A stretch of DNA of 10,699 bases from an uncultured bacterium. Lineage in GTDB: Bacteria; Bacillota; Clostridia; Oscillospirales; Oscillospiraceae. The notes beneath the pieces are model-generated. The model made no database searches. It had not been told where the DNA came from and saw nothing but the letters and a program-made list of their open reading frames with translations. Made by a program: the position numbers and the translations under genes. This document shows positions 1 to 6,228 of the stretch, in pieces (position 1 is the stretch's first letter; each line of letters starts with the position of its first letter). Location of the stretch: positions 1 through 10,699 of the forward strand of contig CANASS010000056.1 in assembly GCA_947364395.1 (NCBI GenBank). The letters run 5' to 3'.

Positions 1-280
1 CCCGGGCCTCGTCGATCTCCTCGGGCCGCTCGGCGGAGTCCACCAGCACCAGCACTTCGTTATTTTCCACCTTCACCATGCCGGGGGACACGGCGGCCAG
101 CAGGACCTCTTCCCCCGGAAGCCGGCAGCGCACCATCCCCGGCACCACGGCGGCCATCATGCTGGCGTGGTGGGCCAGAATACCCCGCTCCCCGTCGCTG
201 GCGGGGATGGTGAGGCTGAGGCAAGGGCCCTCATACAGGGTCCTGTCGGCGGCCAGAATGTGTACCTGAAAGGTATCCAT
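1..280 (-). CDS. atpC: ATP synthase F1 epsilon subunit, N-terminal part (cut by window edge)
   Basis: Epsilon is the small central-stalk subunit that sits on gamma, contacts the c-ring and can inhibit ATP hydrolysis. I translated 93 codons from the ATG at 280; the C-terminus lies beyond base 1. The visible part is the N-terminal beta-sandwich: it opens MDTFQVHILAADRTLYEG, continues with the family pattern DGERGILAHHASMM and PGMVRC, then VSPGMVKVENNEVLVLVD, and ends AERPEEIDEAR where the domain normally leads into the C-terminal helices. The start ATG shares one base with the atpD stop (TGATG, 278-282), which indicates translational coupling to beta. Beta followed by epsilon is the usual end of an F-type operon. 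Whether the two regulatory C-terminal helices are present cannot be seen. Confidence 0.95.
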   Translation of the reverse strand, partial: MDTFQVHILAADRTLYEGPCLSLTIPASDGERGILAHHASMMAAVVPGMVRCRLPGEEVLLAAVSPGMVKVENNEVLVLVDSAERPEEIDEAR

Positions 281-1686
281 CACGCGCCGCCCTCCAGCTT
301 CCTGGCCTTCTCCACCACGTCCCGCCAGGCCCCCACGTTGTAAAACGCCGCCTCGGGGTACTGGTCCAGCTCGCCGTCCACGATGGCGGCGAAGCTCTCC
401 AGGGTGTCCTTCAGGGGGACGTACACGCCGGGGATGCCGGTGAACTTCTCCGCCACGTGGGTGGGCTGGGCCAGGAACCGCTGGAGCCTTCTGGCCCTGG
501 CCACGGTCTTGCGGTCCTCGTCGCTGAGCTCGTCCATGCCCAAAATGGCGATGATGTCCTGGAGCTCCCGGTACTTTTCCAGAATTTCCTGCACCTTCCG
601 GGCCACCCGGTAATGCTCCTGGCCCACCACGTCGGCCTCCAGAATACGGGAGGAGGACTCCAGGGGGTCCACGGCGGGGTAGATGCCCTGCTCGGAGATT
701 TTACGGCTCAGCACGGTGGTGGCGTCCAGATGGGCGAAGGTGGTGGCGGTGGCCGGGTCGGTCAAATCGTCGGCGGGGACGTACACCGCCTGCACCGAGG
801 TCACCGAGCCGTTTTTGGTGGAGGTGATGCGCTCCTGAAGCTCCCCCATCTCGTTGGCCAGGGTGGGTTGGTAGCCCACGGCGGAGGGCATCCGGCCCAG
901 CAGGGTGGACACCTCGCTGCCCGCCTGGACAAAGCGGAAGATGTTGTCGATGAACAGCAGCACGTCCTTGCGCTCCCGGTCCCGGAAGTGCTCCGCCATG
1001 GTCAGCCCGGACAGGGCCACCCGCATACGCACGCCGGGGGACTCGTTCATCTGGCCGAACACCAGGGCGGTCTTGGCGGACACGCCGCTCTCCCGCATCT
1101 CCCGCCACAGATCGTTGCCCTCCCGGGAGCGCTCGCCCACGCCGGTGAAGATGGAATAGCCGCCGTGCTCCATGGCCACGTTGTGGATCAGCTCCTGGAT
1201 GAGCACCGTCTTGCCCACGCCGGCCCCGCCGAACAGGCCGATCTTGCCTCCCTTGGGGTAGGGCTCCAACAGGTCGATGACCTTGATGCCCGTCTCCAGG
1301 ATTTCCACGGAGGGGCTCTGCTCGTCAAAGGCGGGGGGCTTGCGGTAGATGGAGCGCACCGGAGTGCCCTCGGGCACCGGCCCGCCGCCGTCGATGGGCT
1401 GGCCCAGCACGTTGAACATGCGGCCCAGGGTGGCCTCGCCCACCGGCACCTGGATGGTGTGGCCCGGCACGTCCACGGCCAAGCCCCGGGCCAGCCCCTC
1501 GCTGGGGGAGAGCATGATGCACCGCACCGTGGTGCTGCTGAGGTGCTGGGCCACCTCCATGACCCGGAGCTCGCCGTCCTTTTCCACGGTGAGCTCCTCC
1601 CGGAGGCGGGGCAGTTCGCCTTCGACGATCTCCACGTCCACCACGGGGCCGGATATCTGTGTGATGATCCCACGTTCCAAAATCAT
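280..1686 (-). CDS. atpD: ATP synthase F1 beta subunit
   Basis: This is the catalytic subunit of F1 (three copies per enzyme), making ATP from ADP and phosphate. The product is 468 residues, a normal length. Visible motifs: Walker A GGAGVGKT (153-160), catalytic glutamate in GERSREGND (E185), Walker B DVLLFIDNIF (241-250), the catch loop/PTLANEMG region (274-281) and the C-terminal lever DELSDED (385-391, usually DELSEED). The start is chosen as the ATG at 1686, which overlaps the atpG stop by one base (TGATG). A TTG lies directly before it (1689) and would add one Met, but the AGAAGG ribosome binding site is immediately adjacent to that TTG, so the ATG fits better; even so the spacing is short. 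All catalytic residues are intact, and the gene is the sixth in the operon. Confidence 0.98.
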   Translation of the reverse strand: MILERGIITQISGPVVDVEIVEGELPRLREELTVEKDGELRVMEVAQHLSSTTVRCIMLSPSEGLARGLAVDVPGHTIQVPVGEATLGRMFNVLGQPIDGGGPVPEGTPVRSIYRKPPAFDEQSPSVEILETGIKVIDLLEPYPKGGKIGLFGGAGVGKTVLIQELIHNVAMEHGGYSIFTGVGERSREGNDLWREMRESGVSAKTALVFGQMNESPGVRMRVALSGLTMAEHFRDRERKDVLLFIDNIFRFVQAGSEVSTLLGRMPSAVGYQPTLANEMGELQERITSTKNGSVTSVQAVYVPADDLTDPATATTFAHLDATTVLSRKISEQGIYPAVDPLESSSRILEADVVGQEHYRVARKVQEILEKYRELQDIIAILGMDELSDEDRKTVARARRLQRFLAQPTHVAEKFTGIPGVYVPLKDTLESFAAIVDGELDQYPEAAFYNVGAWRDVVEKARKLEGGA

Positions 1687-2594
1687 CAACCTTCTTTCTG
1701 ATGCTTTTTCCGCTGGGCCCTGGCTCCGGCGGACACCTCGGTGATCTCCTGGGTGATGGCCGACTGCCGGACCCGGTTGAATTCCAGGGACAGTTCCCCC
1801 AGCAGCTTTTCCGCGTTCTGATTGGCGCTGTCCATGGCGGTCATGCGGGCCTGCTGCTCACAGCAGAAGCTGTCGATGAGGGCGCTGTAGATAAAGCCGG
1901 ACACGTAGCTGGGCATCATGCTGTCCAGCACCGCCTGGACGCTGGGCAGAAACTCGAAGGGGGTGGTCACCGGCGGCTCCACCAGGGCGGAGTCGGCAAA
2001 GTGGGTGCGGTGGAAGGGCAGCACCCGTGTGCACTTGGCCTGAAAGTCCATGCCGTTGCCCATGTCGGTGTACACCACGTAGATTTTGTCCAGCCGGTCG
2101 TTTTCAAAGCCGTCCAGCAGCAGGGCGCTGATCTCCCGGGCCCTGGCCATGGTGGGGTTCTGGGCGGTGTAGAGAAAGCTGTGCTCGATGGGGATGCCCC
2201 GGGCGGCGAAAAACCGCCGTCCGTACTCGCCCACCACGTACAGCTTGGTGTCCGGGTGGGTCTCCAGCAGCTTCAGCGCCTCTTTGATGGCGTTCTGGTT
2301 GTAGGCCCCCGCCAGCCCCTTGTCGGCGGTGATGACCAGGCAGGCGTTGGGCTTGTCCAGGGGGGGTTCCCCTTCCATGGGGTAGAAATAGGGGCTGTCC
2401 ACCACCTCTCCGCCCACAGTGCGGAAGATGCGCTTGATCTCCCGGCGCAGGGCCTCGAAATAGGGCCGGGTGTTGTCCAGCTCCTGCCGCGCCTTGCGCA
2501 GCTTGGTGGAGGCGATGAGGTACATGGCGCTGGTGATCTTCTTGGTCTCCTGGACGCTGCTGATGTGGTCCTTGATCTCCTTGGTCCCGGCCAT
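1686..2594 (-). CDS. atpG: ATP synthase F1 gamma subunit
   Basis: Gamma is the rotating coiled-coil shaft that couples c-ring rotation to the beta catalytic sites. The product is 302 residues, slightly above the usual ~285-290. The N-terminal helix begins MAGTKEIKDHISSVQETKKI and continues TSAMYLIASTKLRKA, matching the family's IK.RI.SV..T..IT.AM...A..KLR.A pattern. The C-terminal helix contains ARMTAMDSANQNA and the signature RQSAITQEITE (ITQEITE at 280-286). The central Rossmann-like domain includes VITADKGLAGAYNQN. The C-terminus carries an extra basic tail (RAQRKKHQKEG). The ATG is one base after the delta-alpha stop, and the stop overlaps the atpD start by one base, so translation of this stretch is tightly coupled. 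Confidence 0.97.
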   Translation of the reverse strand: MAGTKEIKDHISSVQETKKITSAMYLIASTKLRKARQELDNTRPYFEALRREIKRIFRTVGGEVVDSPYFYPMEGEPPLDKPNACLVITADKGLAGAYNQNAIKEALKLLETHPDTKLYVVGEYGRRFFAARGIPIEHSFLYTAQNPTMARAREISALLLDGFENDRLDKIYVVYTDMGNGMDFQAKCTRVLPFHRTHFADSALVEPPVTTPFEFLPSVQAVLDSMMPSYVSGFIYSALIDSFCCEQQARMTAMDSANQNAEKLLGELSLEFNRVRQSAITQEITEVSAGARAQRKKHQKEG

Positions 2595-2595
2595 G

Positions 2596-4356
2596 TCAGC
2601 TGCCCTGCTTTCCGCTGGCCTGGAACCGGGCCAGATATGCCCGGGCCAGATCCAAAATCTCCTCCCGGTCGTCCTCGGACAGCTTGCCGGTCTGGTCGAT
2701 GCGGGCGCACAGGTCCGCGCCCTCCTGTTCCACGGCGGCCAGCAGGCCGGTCCGGAAGTCGTCCATTCTGTTCAGGGGCACGTCCTGCATCACGTGGTCC
2801 ATGGCGGCGGTGAGGACGACGACCTGCTGGTGGTGGGACAGGGGGGCGTACTGGGGCTGCCGCAGCAGCCGCATGAGCCCCTGGCCGTAGGACAGCTGAC
2901 GCTTGGTGGCGTTGTCCAGGTCGCTGGAGAACTGGGTGAACACCTCCATCTCCCGGTACTGGGCCAGATCCAGCCGGATGGCCCCGGCGGCGGCCTTTTT
3001 GGCCTTGGTCTGGGCGTCGCCGCCCACGCGGGACACAGACAGGCCCACGTTGACGGCGGGCCGCTGGCCGGAGAAGAACAAATCGCTCTCCAAGAAAATC
3101 TGGCCGTCGGTGATGGAGATGATATTGGTGGGGATATAGGCGGACACGTCCCCCGCCTGGGTCTCCACGATGGGCAGGGCGGTCATGCTGCCGCCCCCCA
3201 GCTCGTCGCTGAGGTGGGCGGACCGCTCCAGCAGACGGGAGTGGAGGTAGAACACGTCGCCGGGGTAGGCCTCGCGGCCGGGAGAGCGCTCCAGCAGCAG
3301 GGACAGGGCCCGGTAGGCGATGGCGTGCTTGCTGAGGTCGTCGTACACGATGAGCACGTCGTCCCCCTGGTACATGAAATGCTCGGCCAGGGCGCACCCG
3401 GCGTAGGGGGCGATGTACTGCAAAGCGGCGGAGGCCCCGGCGGGGGCGGTGACGATGGTGGTGTACTCCATGGCCCCCCGGCGGGCCAGATTCTCCGCCA
3501 GCTGGGCCACCGAGCTGGTCTTTTGGCCGATGGCCACATAGATGCACACCACGTCCTTACCCTTTTGGTTCAGGATGGTGTCCAGGGCGATGGCGGTCTT
3601 GCCGGTCTGGCGGTCGCCGATGATGAGCTCCCGCTGGCCCCGGCCGATGGGGAACATGGAGTCGATGGCCAGCAGGCCCGTCTCCATAGGGGTGTTCACC
3701 GGCTGGCGGTCCAGGATGCCGGGGGCGGGGGTCTCCATGGGGCGGTAGCCCTCCGGCTCGATGGCCCCCCTGCCGTCCACGGGGAGGCCCAGAGCGTCCA
3801 CCACCCGGCCCAGATAGCCCTGGCCCACCGGCATCCCGGCGGTTTTCAGGGTGCGGCGGACCATGCTGCCCGCCCGGATCTCCTCGCCGTCGCCGAAGAG
3901 GATGCAGCTCAGCCCCTGGGGGCGCAGGTCCTGGACCATGCCCTTCACGCCGCCCTCAAACACCAGAATTTCGCCGTACTGGGCGTGAGTCAGGCCGCTG
4001 ACGGAGGCGATGTCGCTGTCCACGCTGAGCACCTCGCCCATCTCCTCCGGGGCGGGGGAGGGCTCCCAGTGCTCCACCGCCTGGCGCATGAGGGGGACGA
4101 TGTCGTTTTCCCCCGGCTCCAACCGGCGCAGGTAGTCCTGGAACTGCCGCACCCGGCCGTCCAGGGTCCAGTCGTACACGTCGGACCCCACCTGAAGGCG
4201 GAAGCCGTCCTGAAGTCCCTCGTCGAACTCCCAGTGGAGGGGGACCTTACGCTTATAGGTGCGGGAGAGAAATTCGCCGAAGCGGGCCAGCTGGGCCTCG
4301 GTGGGCTGGTCGGCGCTGCGCAGCTGGGCGGTGAGGCGGCTTCTAGCGTCCCTCAT
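2596..4356 (-). CDS. atpA: Fusion of ATP synthase delta C-terminal domain to complete F1 alpha subunit
   Basis: Product of 586 residues against ~500 for a normal alpha. Residues ~84-586 are a full alpha subunit: N-terminal helix (DIVPLMRQAVEHWE, 85-98), beta-barrel (EEMGEVLSVDSDIASVSGL), nucleotide fold with Walker A GDRQTGKT (247-254, about 78 residues later than in E. coli alpha), and the arginine finger R443 in VGLSVSRVGG. Residues 1-~80 match the end of the delta subunit: S-A-D-Q-P-T-E-A-Q, then FDEGLQDGFRLQVGSDVYDW, corresponding to the family pattern D..L.GG..V.VGD.V.D.S...R...L...L. The start is the ATG at 4356, eight bases after GGAGGGAGG; a GTG at 4362 would give two more residues but lies too close to that site. 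The gene overlaps atpF by 14 nt. Alpha binds non-catalytic nucleotide and supplies the arginine finger to beta; the delta piece would be expected to bind subunit b. Confidence 0.95.
   Translation of the reverse strand: MRDARSRLTAQLRSADQPTEAQLARFGEFLSRTYKRKVPLHWEFDEGLQDGFRLQVGSDVYDWTLDGRVRQFQDYLRRLEPGENDIVPLMRQAVEHWEPSPAPEEMGEVLSVDSDIASVSGLTHAQYGEILVFEGGVKGMVQDLRPQGLSCILFGDGEEIRAGSMVRRTLKTAGMPVGQGYLGRVVDALGLPVDGRGAIEPEGYRPMETPAPGILDRQPVNTPMETGLLAIDSMFPIGRGQRELIIGDRQTGKTAIALDTILNQKGKDVVCIYVAIGQKTSSVAQLAENLARRGAMEYTTIVTAPAGASAALQYIAPYAGCALAEHFMYQGDDVLIVYDDLSKHAIAYRALSLLLERSPGREAYPGDVFYLHSRLLERSAHLSDELGGGSMTALPIVETQAGDVSAYIPTNIISITDGQIFLESDLFFSGQRPAVNVGLSVSRVGGDAQTKAKKAAAGAIRLDLAQYREMEVFTQFSSDLDNATKRQLSYGQGLMRLLRQPQYAPLSHHQQVVVLTAAMDHVMQDVPLNRMDDFRTGLLAAVEQEGADLCARIDQTGKLSEDDREEILDLARAYLARFQASGKQGS
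4117..4356 (-). other. Delta (OSCP) C-terminal domain encoded at the 5' end of atpA
   Basis: These 80 codons form the N-terminal addition to alpha. A stand-alone delta subunit has an N-terminal six-helix domain (~105 residues) that binds the alpha N-terminal helices, and a C-terminal domain that binds the end of subunit b. Here only the C-terminal type is recognised: a helix beginning after S-A-D-Q-P-T-E (residues 14-20), a short K-R-K-V-P-L strand (35-40), the DEGLQDGFRLQVGSDVYDW strand pair (45-63), and a closing helix TLDGRVRQFQDYLRRL (64-79). The usual double glycine of the GGVVV stretch is replaced by D-G-F. Assignment is by motif memory, not a database search. Confidence 0.85.
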
Positions 4357-4834
4357 GGGCACGGCCTCCCTCCGTCAGGTCCAGGAACTGGTCGAAGAAG
4401 TCGGCGCCGGGCTTGGCGGCCAGCTTTTTCGCCGCCTTTGCGGCCAGATCGCGCATCTCCCGCTGGGACTCCCGCAGGGCCCGTTCCTTGGACTGCTCCG
4501 CCTCGGCGTGGGCCTTGGCGATGATGCGGCGGGCCTGCTCCTCCGCCTGGGCCAGCTGCTCCTGGGCGGCGTCGGAGGCGGCCTGCTGGGCCCGCATCCG
4601 CTCGTCGTGGATTTCGTCGTCCGCCGCTTCCAGCTTGGCCTTGGCCTGGGACTCCAGCCGCTCCGCCTGAGCCAGCCTGTCCGCCGCCTGCGCCTCCAGC
4701 TCCTGGTAGTGGGCGGCCCGCTTGTCCATAAAGTCTTTCACCGGCTTGTACAGGAGGAAATAGAGCCCCCCTGTCAGGATGGCCAGGTTCATCCAGTGCA
4801 GCAGAATCTGCTGCAAATTGATATTCAGAGGCAT
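4343..4834 (-). CDS. atpF: ATP synthase Fo b subunit
   Basis: Subunit b forms the peripheral stalk that holds the alpha/beta head against rotation; it is anchored in the membrane beside subunit a. The product is 163 residues, normal for b. One N-terminal membrane helix (about residues 12-29, NLAILTGGLYFLLY) is followed by the family's KPV...D.R element (KPVKDFMDKR, 30-39) and then a long charged Ala/Glu/Gln/Arg-rich helix to about residue 140, the dimeric right-handed coiled coil. The C-terminus is LAAKPGADFFDQFLDLTEGG, where b normally meets delta. The ATG is preceded by GGGAGGG seven bases upstream and lies 18 nt after atpE. The 3' end overlaps the delta-alpha gene by 14 nt, leaving no space for a separate atpH. 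There is no sign of a b-delta fusion such as mycobacteria have. Confidence 0.95.
   Translation of the reverse strand: MPLNINLQQILLHWMNLAILTGGLYFLLYKPVKDFMDKRAAHYQELEAQAADRLAQAERLESQAKAKLEAADDEIHDERMRAQQAASDAAQEQLAQAEEQARRIIAKAHAEAEQSKERALRESQREMRDLAAKAAKKLAAKPGADFFDQFLDLTEGGRAHEGR
4365..4373 (-). promoter_or_regulatory. Ribosome binding site that decides the delta-alpha start
   Basis: GGAGGGAGG on the minus strand lies inside the end of atpF, eight bases before the ATG at 4356 and two bases before the alternative GTG at 4362. The spacing supports the ATG and shows that the delta-like N-terminus has its own strong initiation site. It is therefore not a read-through or annotation artefact. Confidence 0.8.
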
Positions 4835-4852
4835 GACAAAGCCCTCCCAGTC

Positions 4853-5215
4853 TTACAACACGAAGATGATGAGGATGACCACCAGCAGGGCGTAGATGAT
4901 GGCCGTCTCAATAAACACCAGGCCCAGCATCAGGGTGGTGCGGATCTTGCCCTCCGCCTCGGGCTGGCGGGCCAGACTCTCGGTGGACTTGGCGGTGGCC
5001 AGACCCATGCCCACCGCGCCGCCGGCGGCGGCGATGCCCACGGCGATGCCTGCGGCGATGGCCTTCAGGCCGATGGTGGAGCCCTCCTCGGTCTCGGTCT
5101 GGGCGGCGGGCTCAGAGGCGCCGGGGTCGCCGGCGGCGAAGGCGGGGGCGGCCAGGGAGAGAACCAGCATGAACACTCCGGCCAGGACAAACATCTTTTT
5201 CAGCAGCTTATTCAT
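4853..5215 (-). CDS. atpE: ATP synthase Fo c subunit with signal-like N-terminal extension
   Basis: The c subunit is the two-helix proteolipid of the rotor ring that carries H+ or Na+. The product is 120 residues, against ~75-90 normally. Residues 1-27 look like a cleavable signal peptide (MNKLLKK, hydrophobic core, APAFA before A28), followed by an acidic linker (28-46, GDPGASEPAAQTETEEG). The mature hairpin has helix 1 (~48-76) with the glycine-rich packing face, the cytoplasmic loop ARQPEAEGKIR (82-92), and helix 2 (~93-120) with the ion-binding E103 in FIETAIIY. Sodium-type rings carry Gln in helix 1 and E-S/T on helix 2; here Met70 stands at the Gln place while T104 and Y108 are present, so the coupling ion is uncertain. 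GGAGG lies nine bases before the ATG. Confidence 0.96.
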   Translation of the reverse strand: MNKLLKKMFVLAGVFMLVLSLAAPAFAAGDPGASEPAAQTETEEGSTIGLKAIAAGIAVGIAAAGGAVGMGLATAKSTESLARQPEAEGKIRTTLMLGLVFIETAIIYALLVVILIIFVL

Positions 5216-5248
5216 AGGTAGCGACCTCCATTTTTATGTTTGATGGAA

Positions 5249-6082
5249 TCAGGCGTTTTCCGCCTGGAGCTTTTTCTTTTTCTCCTTTTTGGGGGAGGGT
5301 TCGGACACCTCGCCGTAGTACAGCGCGGTGAGCATGGTGAGCACGTAGGTCTGGATCAGGGCGTGGAGCAGGGTGAACAGCACTCCCACCACCACGGGGA
5401 GGACAAAGCTCAGCGCCACATAGTAGTACACCAGCTCCGTCACCAGCAGTCCGCTGAGCAGCGCGCCGAACAGCCGGAAGCTCATGGATATGGGCAGGGA
5501 GAATTCCTTGAGGGTCTTGCCCACGCCGCCCAGGCCGTTGGAGGCCACGCCGCCGGACAGGATCACCAGATAGGACAGCGTGCCCATGGCGATGGCGGCG
5601 TTCACGTCGGACAGCGGGGCGGGCAGGGTGATGGGATGACCGTGGATGGTCACGGCCTGGAGGCCCAGCAGCTCAGACAGGGTGCCCACAAAGATGTAGG
5701 ACCCGGCGGCGAAGAGGTAGGCCCCGAGAAAGCGGTACCGATGGGGGCTGCTGCCCTTGGCCATGCCGTCGAACAGGCCCACCAGCTCCTCCAGCGCCAG
5801 CTGGAGCTTTCCAGGCTGGTATTGGAACCGGGGGATGGCGAAAACCCGGATCAGCGCGGCGCACAGCAGCAAAAACGCCGTTGTCAGCAGGGCGGAAATC
5901 ATCCCCGGGTTCACCGTCATCAGGCCGAACAGGTTGATCTGTCCCGTACCGTGGAGCACCGCGTCCCGCATGGCCTCCTGCACGCTCTCCGACGGCCCGG
6001 GGGACCCGGCCATCAGCGCGGCGATGAGCAGCAGAACCGCGGCCGCCAGACAGACCGCCAGCCCCTTTTTGTGTTGCTTCAT
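5249..6082 (-). CDS. atpB: ATP synthase Fo a subunit
   Basis: Subunit a forms the two half-channels against the c-ring. From the ATG at 6082 the product is 277 residues. It has an N-terminal hydrophobic helix (7-24), then an outer-side loop, then the FAIPRFQYQPGKLQLALEEL stretch typical of bacterial a subunits, SDVNAAIAMGTLSY, the essential arginine R203 in SFRLFGALLSG, and the last helix LLHALIQTYVLTMLTALYYG with H240 and Q244. A Lys-rich cytoplasmic tail follows (264-271). The frame stays open to 6169, but that ATG lies in the promoter -35 box, so the 6082 start is chosen; it has AGAAGG nine bases upstream. The usual Asn of RLFGN is Ala207. It is the first gene of the operon; no atpI precedes it. 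Confidence 0.95.
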   Translation of the reverse strand: MKQHKKGLAVCLAAAVLLLIAALMAGSPGPSESVQEAMRDAVLHGTGQINLFGLMTVNPGMISALLTTAFLLLCAALIRVFAIPRFQYQPGKLQLALEELVGLFDGMAKGSSPHRYRFLGAYLFAAGSYIFVGTLSELLGLQAVTIHGHPITLPAPLSDVNAAIAMGTLSYLVILSGGVASNGLGGVGKTLKEFSLPISMSFRLFGALLSGLLVTELVYYYVALSFVLPVVVGVLFTLLHALIQTYVLTMLTALYYGEVSEPSPKKEKKKKLQAENA

Positions 6083-6139
6083 CCAAGCATTCCTTCTTTC
6101 GAGCGTTTCTGGCTGCCGCTGGAAGGCGGCGGCGCTCCT

Positions 6140-6168
6140 ATTATACACCCGCTCCACAGGCTTGTCCA
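6140..6168 (-). promoter_or_regulatory. Housekeeping-type promoter of the ATP synthase operon
   Basis: On the minus strand, TGGACA (6163-6168, one mismatch to TTGACA) is separated by exactly 17 bases from a perfect TATAAT (6140-6145). Transcription would start near 6133, giving a leader of about 50 nt before the atpB ATG at 6082. The upstream hairpin terminator ends only ~15 bases before the -35 box. No operator-like repeat was seen between promoter and gene. Confidence 0.8.
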
Positions 6169-6182
6169 TCTGATTTTTGACG

Positions 6183-6208
6183 AAAAAACCGCCCCTTAGA
6201 CGGGGCGG
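6183..6208 (-). terminator. Rho-independent terminator after the CmpB-like gene
   Basis: On the minus strand: 7-bp stem CCGCCCC/GGGGCGG (6202-6208 with 6189-6195), 6-base loop, then TTTTTT (6183-6188). It lies ~20 bases after the stop codon at 6229 and insulates the atp promoter. The plus strand shows the same hairpin followed by CTTTT, but no plus-strand gene ends here. Confidence 0.85.
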
Positions 6209-6228
6209 CTTTTCGGTGGGGAGGGGGC

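Noticed and set aside
457..1701. 414-codon open frame on the plus strand
   Set aside because: Antisense of the clearly real beta subunit gene; Gly/His-rich product without recognisable motifs.
2273..3547. 424-codon minus-strand frame across the alpha/gamma junction
   Set aside because: Out-of-frame shadow of alpha and gamma with an Arg/Pro/Gly-rich product; both real genes are intact in other frames.
4343..4362. Possibility that the delta-like N-terminus is untranslated remnant sequence and alpha starts later, near codon 90
   Set aside because: There is a strong GGAGGGAGG eight bases before the 4356 ATG, the frame is open and delta-like throughout, and no good ribosome binding site is apparent before the in-frame Met at codon 90.
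2470..4524. 684-codon open frame on the plus strand
   Set aside because: It lies opposite the alpha and gamma genes, has low-complexity Gly/His/Gln/Val content typical of the antisense of GC-rich genes, and no family motifs.
6083..6169. N-terminal extension of atpB by 29 residues
   Set aside because: Its ATG overlaps the -35 box of the TGGACA-N17-TATAAT promoter and the -10 box lies inside it; the ATG at 6082 has a proper ribosome binding site.
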